Source of the DNA: Megalonaias nervosa
Lineage: Eukaryota > Mollusca > Bivalvia > Unionida > Unionidae
Reading direction: 5' to 3'
Assembly (NCBI GenBank): GCA_016617855.1
Contig: JAECUM010006764.1
Location: 1 to 64,000 of the forward strand
DNA length: 64,000 bases
Part shown: one piece after another, positions 34,458-44,200 of the stretch
Layout of the letters: every line of letters starts with the position of its first letter
Position numbering within the stretch: the first letter of the stretch is position 1
The notes under the pieces: generated by a model
What the model saw: only the letters and a program-made list of their open reading frames with translations
What the model was told of the DNA's origin: nothing
Database searches by the model: none
Translations under genes and position numbers: made by a program

Positions 34458-34841
34458 TTATTGTCTAAGATTGCGTCCCCGTCTGGCGGCAGGCTTTCCC
34501 ACAAGATACGGTCTGCTTCTTCGGAAAGAGAACTCTTTCGTGTCTACACGACAGTCGATAAAACCTCTGTCTGGTTCCTGATGCTGTTGATGCTGCTGTT
34601 GTTGCTGCTGCTGTTCTCTCTCCTGCTTCTGTAGTCTATACGTCTCTCTCCACTCTTCTTGTTCGTTCTTGATTTCTTCTCTGAAGACCTCTTCTATCAG
34701 GTCTTCGGTCACTTTCAACATCCTGACATTCTCTATCTCTTCAGGTTTCGGTATCAAGTATTGCCTGACACGATGTAAATTCGCGTAAGCTTCATTCAGC
34801 TTGGCTAGTCTTGAAGGCGTCTTCGTAGGTTGACGAGTCAA
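34458..34841 (-). CDS. Polinton coiled-coil protein
   Basis: An intact 127-residue frame beginning at an ATG, MTRQPTKTPSRLAKLNEAY. The centre is rich in Glu, Arg and Gln, including a run of seven Gln, and predicts a long coiled coil; the C-terminus is basic (FRRSRPYLVGKPAARRGRN). TATA-like sequence CATATAAAGC lies about 35 bases upstream. Position beside the protease suggests a virion or assembly protein. Function unknown. It is one of the few unbroken genes of the element. Confidence 0.55.
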   Translation of the reverse strand: MTRQPTKTPSRLAKLNEAYANLHRVRQYLIPKPEEIENVRMLKVTEDLIEEVFREEIKNEQEEWRETYRLQKQEREQQQQQQQHQQHQEPDRGFIDCRVDTKEFSFRRSRPYLVGKPAARRGRNLRQ

Positions 34842-35090
34842 GAATGGATGGCCAGACTAGATTATGCCTCGCTTTATATGGCTCAAACGCGGACGCGATA
34901 GAAAACATCTCTACACGGTTTTGTCAGGTCGGAACACTATTATAGCTAATGTCATGGTGAGGGATAGAGAGAAGTCAAAGAGCATATATTCACAGCGATT
35001 TTTTTTTTAAACAAACGACAAACACTTTTTTCAAAACACATTTTTTATTTAACAAGCAACTAACAAATTATAAAACATCAAACAAACAAG
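34842..35090. other. Intergenic spacer of Polinton
   Basis: AT-rich spacer with no coding trace; it holds the promoter-like sequence for the coiled-coil gene. Confidence 0.5.
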
Positions 35091-35637
35091 CTATTTTTGA
35101 CAAGGTTGACAACGTTGTGAAATTAAGCTAGATTTCCACTGACGGAAGTCATGAGGCCATTGATGTACACTGCGTTTCCTAGCTAAAGACAAAAGATAGT
35201 CATAACGGCCATAAAACCATCGATCTACTTTCTCATCGTTTCTAGAAGAGGTACGATCAAAATAAGTCACCAAATGTTCTAACGAATATCCAAGACTGCG
35301 TTGATGAAGAATATTGTCCACACACCATGGAATCTGTGCCTTGTAATTTCACATTATTGAATCGTGTCGTCTGGGCATTTTTTCTCATAAAGTCGATGAT
35401 GTTGTCTTCCAAAAGGGGTAATCCATACGAATCAAAATACTCCACACAATCCTCTTTAGGGAAGTAAACGGCTACCCAGTGGGTTCCTGCTAGATGACTG
35501 TCGTCCGTGTTGATGACATAAGCTTGATGGTCTTGAGGTTTGCGATGAGGTAGTTCATTTTTAATGCACACCACAGGATTCCAAGAAGCAGTGTACGAGC
35601 TTTTGTTCAAAAGGTAATAAAGTTCTCAGGTATCCAT
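35091..35637 (-). pseudogene. Adenain/Ulp1-like cysteine protease (Polinton)
   Basis: ATG at 35,637 is followed by a stop after three codons; the frame then gives about 105 residues. Visible motifs: AGTHWVAVYF with the catalytic His, CVEYFDSYGLPLLED, and LQGTDSMVCGQY with the catalytic Cys preceded by the Gln-containing loop. Right after CGQY the frame shifts by one, and the expected continuation (LGYSLEHLVTYFDRTSSRN) is open in the next frame (35,321-35,091). The family cleaves capsid and core precursors in adenoviruses and Polinton-type viruses. One stop plus one frameshift; catalytic residues are otherwise kept. Confidence 0.85.
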
Positions 35638-35793
35638 TTTTTCTTGTTTTTTCACAGATAATGATAAGTCATCAATTTAATTCTGAATTTTTGCTTGAAA
35701 ATTTCTGACAAGTAGCCGTTTCTTCGTTTCGTTTCCGCACTCTCGGCTAAGAGAGGCTTTGATGTGATAGATCTCCAGAGTAGTCAATGGAGG

Positions 35794-36162
35794 TTAGGAA
35801 TGATCACGCAAGCCTTTACACCACTCATGCAACACTGCTTCTTCAGAAATGAGACTCCAAGCGTCGTCCAGATACTCGTCCAATGTTTCTTCTTGACTCA
35901 TCATCAGACATTTATCGTGTTGAATTTGACTGGGATGATCGTTTTGACATCCGTAACAATCTTTCTTGATCAGTTCCGAAATTTTATCCACCAGGTGTTT
36001 GGCAAAACAGGACACTAAATGTTGTTCTTGTTCGGGCCGTCTGGACGTGGCCAGCTCGCCCTCTTTGTCTTTGTCTTTGTCTTGGGGTTCCGCTTTCACG
36101 ATATCCTCCCATTCCATTTCCAAAGATTCTCCACCATTCAAAGAGGGATAAGAGTCTTCCAT
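35794..36162 (-). CDS. Polinton acidic Cys protein
   Basis: Intact frame of 122 residues; ATG lies six bases after the capsid stop codon. The N-terminal third is acidic with a (DK)n run; the second half has IKKDCYGCQNDHPSQIQHD followed by KCLM and YLDDAWSLISEEAVL. C-x2-C...H...C is a likely metal site. I know similar short proteins with a C-x2-C...PSQ..H..C motif from Polintons, without assigned function. Intact, so it may still be translatable. Confidence 0.65.
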   Translation of the reverse strand: MEDSYPSLNGGESLEMEWEDIVKAEPQDKDKDKEGELATSRRPEQEQHLVSCFAKHLVDKISELIKKDCYGCQNDHPSQIQHDKCLMMSQEETLDEYLDDAWSLISEEAVLHEWCKGLRDHS

Positions 36163-36167
36163 AGTTT

Positions 36168-37482
36168 CTAATGGTCTAGAATGAATTCTCTCAAACTGTT
36201 GATATCTATGGTATTATCGAATTCGGCATACAGGATGACGTTCACCGTCTCGGCGAGAGCTTCTGCAAACTGAAGTTCCACACGCAGTTGACAGGATTTT
36301 ATATGGTGGAAATGTCTCTCGTCGCTGCCTTAGTCTGGAGTGAAATCAAAGGCCAACAAAGTGTAACCTTCTGCATAATCTTCGTACGTTATGCCGTGAC
36401 TGGTGTTGGTACCTAGCTGTCCGGTAGCTTCGTACAGGGACAAGTACGATCTCAAGTAATTCTTCTGGGTAAAGTTAGGTTCGAAGGGTCTGGTGCACAA
36501 GGTCTTCCCATTGAGACTCACTTCGATCTTGGACACTCTGTAGTGCTTAAACTGGAAAGGATTTTGATCGTGCGCTCCGTTGAGAGCTGAATTGCTCACG
36601 ATGTCAACGATTAAACGTTTGGGTAACCGGCCTTGGAACAGATGATTTTCGATCTTGAATCGGAGTCAAACAGCAATGGTGAAAGTTTTCACTTCTACTC
36701 GTCGCATCGGATACGTGGCGGTCGTTCTGCTCAGCGTATGACCGATGTCCTTTCCCGCTTTAGGTAACACTTCCACGCGGCTCACTAAAAGTCTGACTTC
36801 TTGGATGATGGTTTTGTACTCGTTGGCATGAACCATCAAATGGAAAGCGACACTGCTGAGATTCAGTCCCAGGCGGATATCCACTCCTTTTAGCAAATAC
36901 TTGTCTTCAAACCACATGTCCAAATGCAAACGATCCATCAGTTCTAAACTACGATCTTGCAGGATTTTCTTTCGACGGTCATTAAAACCCACGTTGTGAG
37001 GATTGTCATCTGCTGTCAGGGCCGTTTCGTTAAACGTGTCATCGCCTGCTGTGTCAGGTTTCCAAACCACGCAAACATCCAGATGAGTGTTCTTAGCCTC
37101 TTTTCCGTACGTCAAGAGATTTTCCAGGTACGCTCGGTAAGGGTAAGTATCCATGCTACTGCTGACCAGTTTGTTATTCAAGTACAAATCCACTTCGCTA
37201 AACAAGGAATGCATGAATTGTTGACGGAGCTACTCTAGCATCGGCTCCAGGATTGGTGTTGTCCGTTTTGATCACTTTGAGTTTCAAATACAAGTAACTG
37301 CTATTCAGATCGATGTAATCTTCGATCTGTCCTTTGATTTCAAATTCGATGGGAGCTGAATCCTTCAAAGAGGAGACTGGATGAAATTCAACCCATTGGG
37401 ATTCTTGCATAGTCATCATGGTGGGTGGCATGGCAAACAGATCCATCTCCGACTTGGAGCAGGCGCAAGACTCTCGGTGCAT
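36168..37482 (-). pseudogene. Major capsid protein, double jelly-roll (Polinton)
   Basis: ATG at 37,482 overlaps the preceding gene's TGA by one base. Segments: CACSKSEMDLFAMPPT at the N-terminus, DYIDLNSSYLYLKLKV, then after a frameshift near 37,213 SEVDLYLNNKLVSSS and YPYRAYLENLLTYGKEA, VKTFTIAV, a TGA, then SALNGAHDQNPFQFKHY and YTLLAFDFTPD, a TAA, and the C-terminus ending LREFILDH. These match proteins annotated as F54H12.2-like in animals, which are Polinton major capsid proteins. Total length about 437 codons agrees with the family. One frameshift and two in-frame stops. Confidence 0.9.
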
Positions 37483-38858
37483 CACTTTCTCTCTGTGATG
37501 TTATAATATTCAAATATCTCTAAGCCTCGGACATTTCTTCTTTTCTTTGTCTTTCTAGCTCTGGGGGTGTGAAGTCTTCTGAAGGGGTGCCTTCGTCGTC
37601 TCTTTCTGCATTGTCCTTGCTGTGGTGTCAGGGAAGCAGGAATGCCTGACTCGGCAGCGTCCGTGGCATTTATAGGAGTTTCTCGTTGGCCCAAAATGTC
37701 TTTGTCATTTTGAAGCAAGACATTTTTGCCTGCCCTCAAGAAAGCTTCTTTGCGGTTTTGTTTGTCGATGATGACATTTTCGTGAAATTCATTCCCTTGC
37801 GTCAAAGCGGAATCTTTCAATGAGTGCAATCCCCGGGTCACCATCGGTTTTAAACGGGGGCAACCGAACGAAAGGCCGATTTTAGCATATCTAAACAATG
37901 TCCTCGTTGTCGAGCGAGTCCTTGGTACACAGGATACATGACTGACAAGTGGTTTGAGTAATCGTTTTCGAAAATGGAGTTTCACCGTGACTTTGCCTTT
38001 GGTGAATGAAATATTTTGTCCCAGATTTCCTTTTATAGCAATGTTGACAGTGTCGAAATACGACTTACTGACGGGCAAATAGTGAGGATGTACAAATTCG
38101 CGGTGAACGTGATAGGTGTTTTCACCTTCCTCGTGAGCATTCGTGGCAGAATCCACTTTGAAAGGAATGGCACGCAGTAACGGTACGGAGGTGTGTCCCA
38201 CCACGTTGTACTCCACCACATCGGAGTACACAAAAATCAAATTCAGTCCTTGGTTCATTTCTACAGGGAATCAAACATATTTGGCAAACTCCAAGTTGCC
38301 GGTAATGGCTGGTATTTCGTTTTTAATCTTGATCAACTTGGGATCTCCACCCAAAATGTCATACAATTCAGGACAAAATGTAATGGATAATATTTTGTCC
38401 TCTGAAAATTTCATCCATAGGGGACGAGCTATTTTGTGGTACTCGAGGGTGACACTTTTTCTGGCTTTCTCCAAGGCTTTGCCAAACACGACATTGAACC
38501 TGTCAGCAATCGTGTTCACCAAATGTTGACCACTAAAATAATAGCCTGGGGAAATTTGCAACCGATAAGTGGTCCGTTTACTGTTGTGGTCTTTTGTTTT
38601 CATATGGTCACCAACAGTGACGCGTTTATCCAAGTTTTGTTGCACTTGATCGTCATGAACGTCTACCGTAAAAATGTTTTGATTTTCGACAATGTTTTTG
38701 ATTTGTGTAGGGTGAATCATTTCCACCAAGGTCACTTCTCAATGGGATTCGTGATCCAATTGAATGGCCTGAGGTAATTTGAAACAGCACAAGGTATTGT
38801 GGGGAAACACCTCCATGGAACTGTCACTGGGTAACGTTAAGTAAAACTGGCTATTCAT
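37482..38858 (-). pseudogene. Minor capsid (penton-type) protein plus basic tail (Polinton)
   Basis: ATG at 38,858 overlaps the end of the membrane-protein gene by eight bases. Beginning MNSQFYLTLPSDSSMEVFP, with TGA where a Trp codon is likely (38,739-38,741), then VTLVEMIHPTQIKNIVE and SKRTTYRLQISPGYYFSG, a second TGA at 38,271, then MNQGLNLIFVYSDVVEYNV, GHTSVPLLRAIPF and GKVTVKLHFRKR. This is the single jelly-roll penton of Polintons. The frame then runs on about 140 residues with a very basic RKRRRRHPFRR segment, probably a separate core-like gene joined by a lost stop or frameshift. Confidence 0.8.
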
Positions 38859-39264
38859 AATTCCTGAGTTCTAGTGTCAGAAGAGTGTCTAAAAGAGGAT
38901 TGTTGTGATGGTTATGGTGATTGTTGGAAGGTGGGCTAATGTTGGACGCAAAGCTCCCGTTCTTCCCGTTAGACGAATATTTCAGGGACGGATTGGGAAG
39001 AAGGTAACCGATGCAACTGCTCAGTAAAATGGTCCACAATTGTTTGTCACCTTGCTGCAAACTCAAATTTACAATGGCAGTACCGATGACACAATACACC
39101 ACAAAGATTTGGCAGAAAAAAATGATTTTCGTTTGAGGCACACGTTCTCCACACTACACCCACAAGGGTTGCTTTTGTAGATCTTGCAGAGAATAACTTG
39201 GAGAAGGAGTTGTCACTGCTGGAGTGGTTGCGGTTGAAGCTGTGTTGAAGGGCATGGTGGTCAT
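38851..39264 (-). pseudogene. Polinton small membrane protein
   Basis: ATG at 39,264 gives a Thr/Ser/Pro-rich N-terminus (NTASTATTPAVTTPSPSYS), a TAG at 39,154-39,156, then VPQTKIIFFCQIFVVYCVI, a clear transmembrane segment, and LWTILLSSCIGYLLPNPSL, a second. The C-terminus is Asn/His-rich. Two hydrophobic helices joined by a short loop with a 'GYLLPNP' end are typical of a small protein found next to the penton gene in Polintons. One stop codon; otherwise well kept. Confidence 0.65.
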
Positions 39265-39410
39265 TTCTTTTTATATTCGATGATTTGCGAAGCGTCGATC
39301 CAAAAGTCAAAACTGGGAGGTTATCCTTTCCAACGTACTTTGACTTCTTTGACAGTGTTCTTTCCCACTTTACGAGTTCTTCGATCGGGAATGCTTTCGA
39401 TTTCGCAAGC

Positions 39411-40369
39411 TTAGTCTTCTTTTTTGGTCACGCGTTGTAATTCGGGCAAGTTAAACGTTCCTTTTAACACTTTCCCGTTCATGTCTTCCAATTTATAGAC
39501 GGCAGGATGACGACCACGCACTCGCTCAGTGACACGAAACAATTCGTTGGTCCAGTTGGATAAGTAACCTTTGTCGAAAGTGCGTTTGGTTTTGCTAATG
39601 CGCACCCAATCTCCTACTTCCAACACTCCGCCTTTATTGGGGACAGTCACCGTCCGGGACATACCAAACAGGCGCTCGAAGGCGGTCACTTCGTTGTCGG
39701 GAGTCACTTCTTGAAGGGCACGTCCGATGCTCCGATGGTAAGATTAGTTGTACGCTTGGACTAGGTACGGGAAGACGTCGATGTACTTGAGAGGTGTTGA
39801 TGCGTAAAATGTTTCCACATGCATTCTTTCAAGGTGCGTTGAAAAGGTTTCACGATGCTGGCTTTGGTTTCGGGATTCTCGGTGGTGAAAAAATGAGTGT
39901 CACGGTATCTTTAATTTTTTTGGAAAGCTTGGTTTAGAAATTCGGCTCCATTGTCGGTTTGCCATCGAAGAGGGTGACGACCGCTTTGGTTCAAAACCAG
40001 TTTGAGGGCTCGCAGTAACTCACTGCTCGATTTGGAAGTCAATGGCACGACCCAAGAAAATTTGGAAAAGACGTCGATGACACAAAACAAATATTTGTAA
40101 CCACGATTGTAGGTGGCCAAATGAGAGACATCGGCTAAATCGGCTTGCCATTGATGATCGATGCCCCCCATTCATGTGCGACTTCTGGAAAAGTTTTGTC
40201 GAATGGGTTTGTGCAAGGTGTACGTGGTTTGTTCTTGTAACCATCGTTGCACTTGAGGTAAACGGACACTTTTCAGTCGAGTTTTGGCAGCACGATACAA
40301 TTTCTGAACTCCTCCGTAACCTGCAGGATGGGATGGATACTAGTAAATGCTGGCTAACACCTTCTCCAT
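39411..40369 (-). pseudogene. DDE integrase (rve family), Polinton type
   Basis: ATG at 40,369; TAG at 40,339; TGA near 40,174; then the core frame 40,171-39,911 with WQADLADVSHLATYNRGYK (first Asp), FCVIDVFSKFSWVVPL, and LRWQTDNGAEFLNQAF (second Asp). After an in-frame TAA comes NPETKASIVKPFQRTLK, where the third acidic residue of the DDE triad should stand but Lys is found (39,848-39,850). A frameshift leads to 39,707-39,411 with RLFGMSRTVTVPNKGG, WVRISKTKRTFDKGYLSNW and VYKLEDMNGKVLKGTF, the SH3/chromo-like C-terminal domain. It would insert element DNA. Dead as read. Confidence 0.9.
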
Positions 40370-40371
40370 TT

Positions 40372-41003
40372 TTAATAAGCTATCCACTCCTCACTGATGC
40401 TACTCTGAATGGGACGAGAGGGTGGTTTTGAAACGGCTGTACGTGTCCGATGTGCCACGTTAGTGGAGATCGAAGGTAGTTTTGGTGGTGGTGGTGGTGG
40501 TGGTGGTGGTAATGGGATGGCTTTGGTCTTCTTTTCTTTTAACACTTCTGGTTTCCCTTCTTTCTTTTTGACTTCTGTCGCAGGAGTGGACATCATCTTT
40601 TTAACCCAAGCTTTAAGTTCTTCTCGTTGGGATGTAGGGGAAGGGGTTAACAAGGACGCTGCAATCTTACTAGGGATGGGAGCTGTGGACGGTGTTTGAA
40701 CCGCTGGGGGTGGTGGTGATGGATTTTTTATCAGAGCCTTAAAATCTTTCAGAGTTGGTAGAGCTGTTTCGTCTAAAGCTTTCTGGTGAAAGAGTTGCAG
40801 TCGTTGCAACAGTTGACCGTAACTTTGCGATTTTTCCGTTTCTGACAAATCGCTTCGATCCATCAACGATTGTAATTCGTGTTGCAAGTGGGACATCTCG
40901 GTCAGATGAGGATTGGGAGGTAAGTGCGGTTCCATTGTTCTTGTCAACGATGGTATTCCATCCATCGTTTGTAAAGTACTAAAGCAAGTTTTCGTTCTTC
41001 CAT
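40372..41003 (-). pseudogene. Polinton proline-rich protein
   Basis: ATG at 41,003 gives MEERKLALVLYKRWMEYHR and then a frameshift into a long open frame with HELQSLMDRSDLSETEKSQ, GQLLQRLQLFHQKALDETA, a Pro-rich linker, REELKAWVKKMMSTPATEV and a run of ten Pro. The helix 'MDRSDLSETEK...YGQLLQRLQ' is a motif I associate with a conserved Polinton protein of unknown function located upstream of the integrase. The end overlaps the integrase start region. Confidence 0.55.
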
Positions 41004-41051
41004 CAGATTTCAATAGTCACGTCTGAGATCTTTTGATTCCAGTGTCCTCCT

Positions 41052-41490
41052 TTATTCTTCTTGAACATTTTTATCTTTGACCCATTCCTTGTGAATCAAC
41101 TCCCTGCATGCGTTCCATAATACTCCTTTCAGCACGGGTGCTAACAACATGGGCAAAAAGGGCAAAAATCCTCCGCGTTGTACCAGCATCTTTTTTTTTG
41201 ATGGATGGGTATTTTCTTCTTAACCATTTGACGAAGAACCTGTCGATGTTTGGCTTAGCATTCTTTCTGATGTTTAGAAAAGGTATCGTTCCTTTCAAGA
41301 CATTCAGACAACATTCGTACACGGTATCGATGACGTCTTTGGAGGCGGAATTAATGAGTTGTTTTCGCATGGGTGGAGAAGCTTTGGACAGGACGGATAA
41401 CACGTCCCAATGTTTGAATAAACGAGGAAGCATTCCTTTCTTTTTATTTCCTTTGGAGGGAGAAGACGGATGGCTTCTGGGGGGTGACAT
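41052..41490 (-). pseudogene. Basic core-like protein 1 (Polinton)
   Basis: ATG at 41,490, MSPPRSHPSSPSKGNKKKG, then LFKHWDVLSVLSKASPPMR, TVYECCLNVLKGTIPFLN and WLRRKYPSIKKK. At an eight-T run (41,192-41,199) the frame shifts and the expected C-terminus MLVQRGGFLPFLPMLLAPVL continues to a stop at 41,052. The combination of a helical LNVLKG segment, a Lys/Arg-rich segment and a hydrophobic GGFL segment is the hallmark of small virion core/pX-like proteins widespread in Polintons. The frameshift in a homopolymer could be real or a sequencing error. Confidence 0.6.
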
Positions 41491-41602
41491 CTTTGTTTGT
41501 TCGCTCCACGGCACAAACACACACACACACATAGAAATACACTGACGTGACGTCGATGACTTGGTAGACGGCCTTTTATCTTTTTCTTGGAGTATCGCTT
41601 CG

Positions 41603-41815
41603 TCAAAAAGGTGAAGGCTTTCCCCCAAAATTGCGAAACAATCCTCCCTTTGGTGGGTCATTCTTTTCTGTAGACCAGTGTGTCTTTTCAGAGGGTGACG
41701 TCGATGTTTGGCTAAGCATTTTTTCGGATGACGTGACTGTCCTTTTCTTTTTCCTTTTCCCTTTTGGACAGAAGAACGACGATGGTAACGGTGTGTACTT
41801 TTTTTTGAGGGGACA
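41603..41815 (-). pseudogene. Partial duplicate of core-like gene
   Basis: DNA at 41,700-41,735 is clearly similar to 41,243-41,275, and the minus frame gives MSPQKKVHTVTIVVLLS and, later, IRKNA, a stop, PNID, matching IRKNAKPNID of core-like protein 1. Very Lys-rich in between. It looks like an old tandem duplication of the gene or of its DNA-binding part. A TATA-like TATAAAAAAG is at 41,869-41,876. Confidence 0.4.
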
Positions 41816-41956
41816 TCTTTGGGCGTTCGGGAGCACAACAACACTGATCCCACCGTTTACGTCAGGTCTTTTTTATACTGGAATGCGTCACCACTGATTG
41901 TTTTTACGTCGTATCAACGTGATGACAGGCATCACTCGACGCTGAGGGGTTCGCAA

Positions 41957-42766
41957 CTAACTCAGTCGGGACAGTTCTTCCATGGACAAATCCAGTAAAC
42001 TCTGTAACACGCCCGATCTCTCTTGGACTTTGATTTTGGGGGCAGGCACTTTGCGAGCAGCAGCCACTGCCGCTAAAGAGAAAGAGTGTGTCACCGCTGG
42101 AGGAGAAGTTCTTGGAGACGCGGGTTTCCATTGTTTCATCAAATTAGGAAAGACACGTGTCAAATCGGGTTTGACTGGCACCACCAGCAACGGAGAAGTG
42201 GAAGATGCTGAGGCTACTGGAGACGCGGTGACCGTTGCGGCAGGTCGTGGTTTGCGAATGTAAGGTTGCGTCCTGGCTTCAGTGCCTCTCTTGCGGATAG
42301 AAGCTGTTTTCTGTGGGCTTTTCTTTTTCTGATTCTGTGACCTGGTCTTGACACCGTTGCTCTTTTTCTTTTTCTTCTGGGTACCTTTGGGTCGGGGAGT
42401 GGCTTTTTTCTTGGGGAGGACTTTGGCAGCATTGGGATTCCATTTTAGGAGGGAACAAATGATGACACCTCCTTTACACCTCAGGATTCAAAATGATTTG
42501 CTTTTTGGTTTGTTCGTTGACGCAAGGATCGGCCAGTTGCATCAAGGCTACTTTGTTTCTATAAAAAAAAAAAAAAACGTGTTTGGTTTGATGTGGAATG
42601 TGAATGATGCCTTGCAGTAATTGACGTGCTGTCACCGTAAGCCATCGTAAGACTTCTTTGAGACTGGTTTCTAAGACGCGATCACGTATTTGTGGATTTG
42701 TTCGCAACTGATGCCGTACAAGGCACGAATGAATTTGACGGGAAGATGAGACTGAAAGGACGTCAT
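41957..42766 (-). pseudogene. Basic core-like protein 2 with long Pro/Ala/Lys tail (Polinton)
   Basis: ATG at 42,766, MTSFQSHLPVKFIRALYG, frameshift, then VLETSLKEVLRWLTVTARQ, LLQGIIHIPHQTKH, an expanded A/T run (14 A, 42,562-42,575), VALMQLADPCVNEQTKKQ and ILNPEV, frameshift into GGVIICSLLKWNPNAAKV. The rest is a low-complexity Lys/Pro/Ala tail ending LLDLSMEELSRLS. Layout (helix, 'LLxGIIxxP' turn, Lys segment, GG) parallels core-like protein 1, so it is probably a paralogue with an added tail. TATAAAAAC lies 40 bases upstream of the ATG. Confidence 0.5.
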
Positions 42767-42803
42767 GTTGACGCTGTGTGAGACAGACCCAAAGTGACCG
42801 AGG

Positions 42804-42811
42804 TTTTTATA
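42804..42811 (-). promoter_or_regulatory. TATA box upstream of core-like protein 2
   Basis: CTATAAAAAC on the minus strand, about 40 bases before the ATG at 42,766. Same arrangement as before the ATPase gene. Confidence 0.5.
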
Positions 42812-42836
42812 GATTTTATTTTGGTTGTTGTTGTTG

Positions 42837-43565
42837 TTAAGTCGACGACGGGGACGTGTACATGACAGGCCCTCCGTCTTGGCACCAGTGGTGCAACAGA
42901 TGGGTACGAAATCGCAAATACTCTGGGATGGTTGGTTTTAAATCGATGAGTAAATAGGCGTGTGGGGTTTGAGTGGCATCGTTGTATGCATGAGTCTGCC
43001 AAGGCGTTCCTAACTGGTTGGCTAAGACTTGCACTTGCGATTTATCTCTAGGGCTTTGAAACAAGACCACATAATGAGCATTGAGACTGATGGTGCGATG
43101 GGCTTTACTTTGTTGAAATAAATTTTGTTTGATGTAAATGACACTGGCATTACGATGATGCCCTTTGCGCGTAAACCACAGTTTAATTTCTTCTTCGTTT
43201 TCTCCTAACATGTCGTCGAAAATGTCCAGATGTGTTTGACTGGGGTCAGACACAATCCGGTCGTCTTCGCCAGGAATGCCTTCCACAAACATGATGGAAT
43301 CGCCTTGACTTTCTCGCAGAAGGCTGTACGCCGATTGCCACACTTTATAACACAACACGATTCGTTGAGGGGGACGATCGATCAAATGATGTTTACGTTC
43401 GATCACACGTTTGACAAATTCGGTTTTGCCTGAACCGCTAGGTCCGGCAATTAACTTCTTAAAGGGATGTCTAAGATACAATGCCTCCCAACTGGCTCGA
43501 TCTAAGTTTTCGTAGAAGAATTTCACAGTGGAGGAAGAGCAAGCAGAGACAGTAGAGGTAGTCAT
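42837..43565 (-). CDS. Packaging ATPase, FtsK/HerA (A32-like) type
   Basis: Intact, 242 residues. KKLIAGPSGSGKTEFVKRV is the Walker A motif (GPSGSGKT, residues about 40-47); THLDIFDDML is the Walker B region; NASVIYIKQNLFQQ and VVLFQSPRDKSQVQVLANQ are the downstream sensor and 'QSPRD' segments seen in Polinton ATPases. It is thought to drive genome packaging into the capsid. TATAAAAAC at 43,615-43,622 is 50 bases upstream of the ATG. It is the only large hallmark gene of this element without a visible break, which stands out against the broken capsid and integrase genes. Confidence 0.92.
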   Translation of the reverse strand: MTTSTVSACSSSTVKFFYENLDRASWEALYLRHPFKKLIAGPSGSGKTEFVKRVIERKHHLIDRPPQRIVLCYKVWQSAYSLLRESQGDSIMFVEGIPGEDDRIVSDPSQTHLDIFDDMLGENEEEIKLWFTRKGHHRNASVIYIKQNLFQQSKAHRTISLNAHYVVLFQSPRDKSQVQVLANQLGTPWQTHAYNDATQTPHAYLLIDLKPTIPEYLRFRTHLLHHWCQDGGPVMYTSPSST

Positions 43566-43614
43566 AGCAGTGTAGGGAATGTTACTTTTGACACGAAGAC
43601 AGACACTGCAAGAG

Positions 43615-43622
43615 TTTTTATA
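43615..43622 (-). promoter_or_regulatory. TATA box upstream of ATPase
   Basis: GTATAAAAAC on the minus strand about 50 bases before the ATPase ATG, a spacing that fits a short leader. Confidence 0.55.
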
Positions 43623-43728
43623 CTTTTTTCAGGACACGTTTATTGCAATCTTTAAAATGTGAACAACACGAAAGTCAAAAATACATCAAAGCCAAATGGT
43701 TAAGTATATGGATACTGGACGTTTGAAG

Positions 43729-43980
43729 TCAGGATAACAAATCTTGGGCATAGTGTAACGCTTCTTTTGTCCAAGCCTCGAAGCCCAAATTTTTCCTGTC
43801 ACGTACATCTATCCAGTGAGGGTGTAAGTCACAAGCTACACACACATCATCGTGCTCATCTTCAGTGCCTAAAGTTTACGAATCTTGTTTTTCCGCAGAG
43901 GTCGAGAAGTATCGAGATGAAAGCGCAAGGCTTTTAACAGAATGAGTCTCTCGTGTACATTTGAAGGGATCACTTTCATG
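43729..43980 (-). pseudogene. Small CxxC protein 3 (Polinton)
   Basis: ATG at 43,980, MKVIPSNVHERLILLKALR, to a stop after KNKIRKL; a frameshift continues with EDEHDDVCVACDLHPHWID and ends ALHYAQDLLS. CVAC is preceded by acidic residues. Similar in layout to the two neighbours upstream, each with a leucine-rich helix and a C-x2-C pair. No family recognised. Confidence 0.4.
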
Positions 43981-44200
43981 TTTGGAGTGGTAAATACTGG
44001 TCATAAAGAGTCCACAAAAAAAAAACGGCTGGTAAATGAAATCCCAGAAAGCAAGTCACTAAGATGCACACCACACGTCGACCCCAATTCAATGGACACA
44101 GTTCTCGTAATAAGTGTTGGTAATCCTCCAACGTTTGAATATTGTCATTAATTTCCTTCCACGGAATCTGTTGTATCAAAACTGATAAAGGCTTTGGCAT
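43976..44200 (-). pseudogene. Small protein 2 near right terminal repeat (Polinton)
   Basis: A frame beginning MPKPLSVLIQQIPWKEIND with DNIQTLEDYQHLL, similar to RIPEEELEDYQYLLYN in the upstream neighbour. The second half is hydrophobic (LVTCFLGFHLPAVFFLW) and overlaps the start of the next gene, so a frameshift is likely before it. TATAAAAAC at 44,210-44,218 lies just before the ATG, which makes this start doubtful: transcription from that box would begin downstream of it. Confidence 0.35.

Noticed and set aside
38143..38777. Plus frames of 113-128 residues
   Set aside because: Antisense shadows of the penton gene.
40409..40699. 96-residue plus frame with a Gly run
   Set aside because: Antisense shadow of the Pro run in the Polinton proline-rich protein.
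41108..41545. 145-residue plus frame
   Set aside because: Antisense of core-like protein 1; no domain and opposite to all neighbouring genes.
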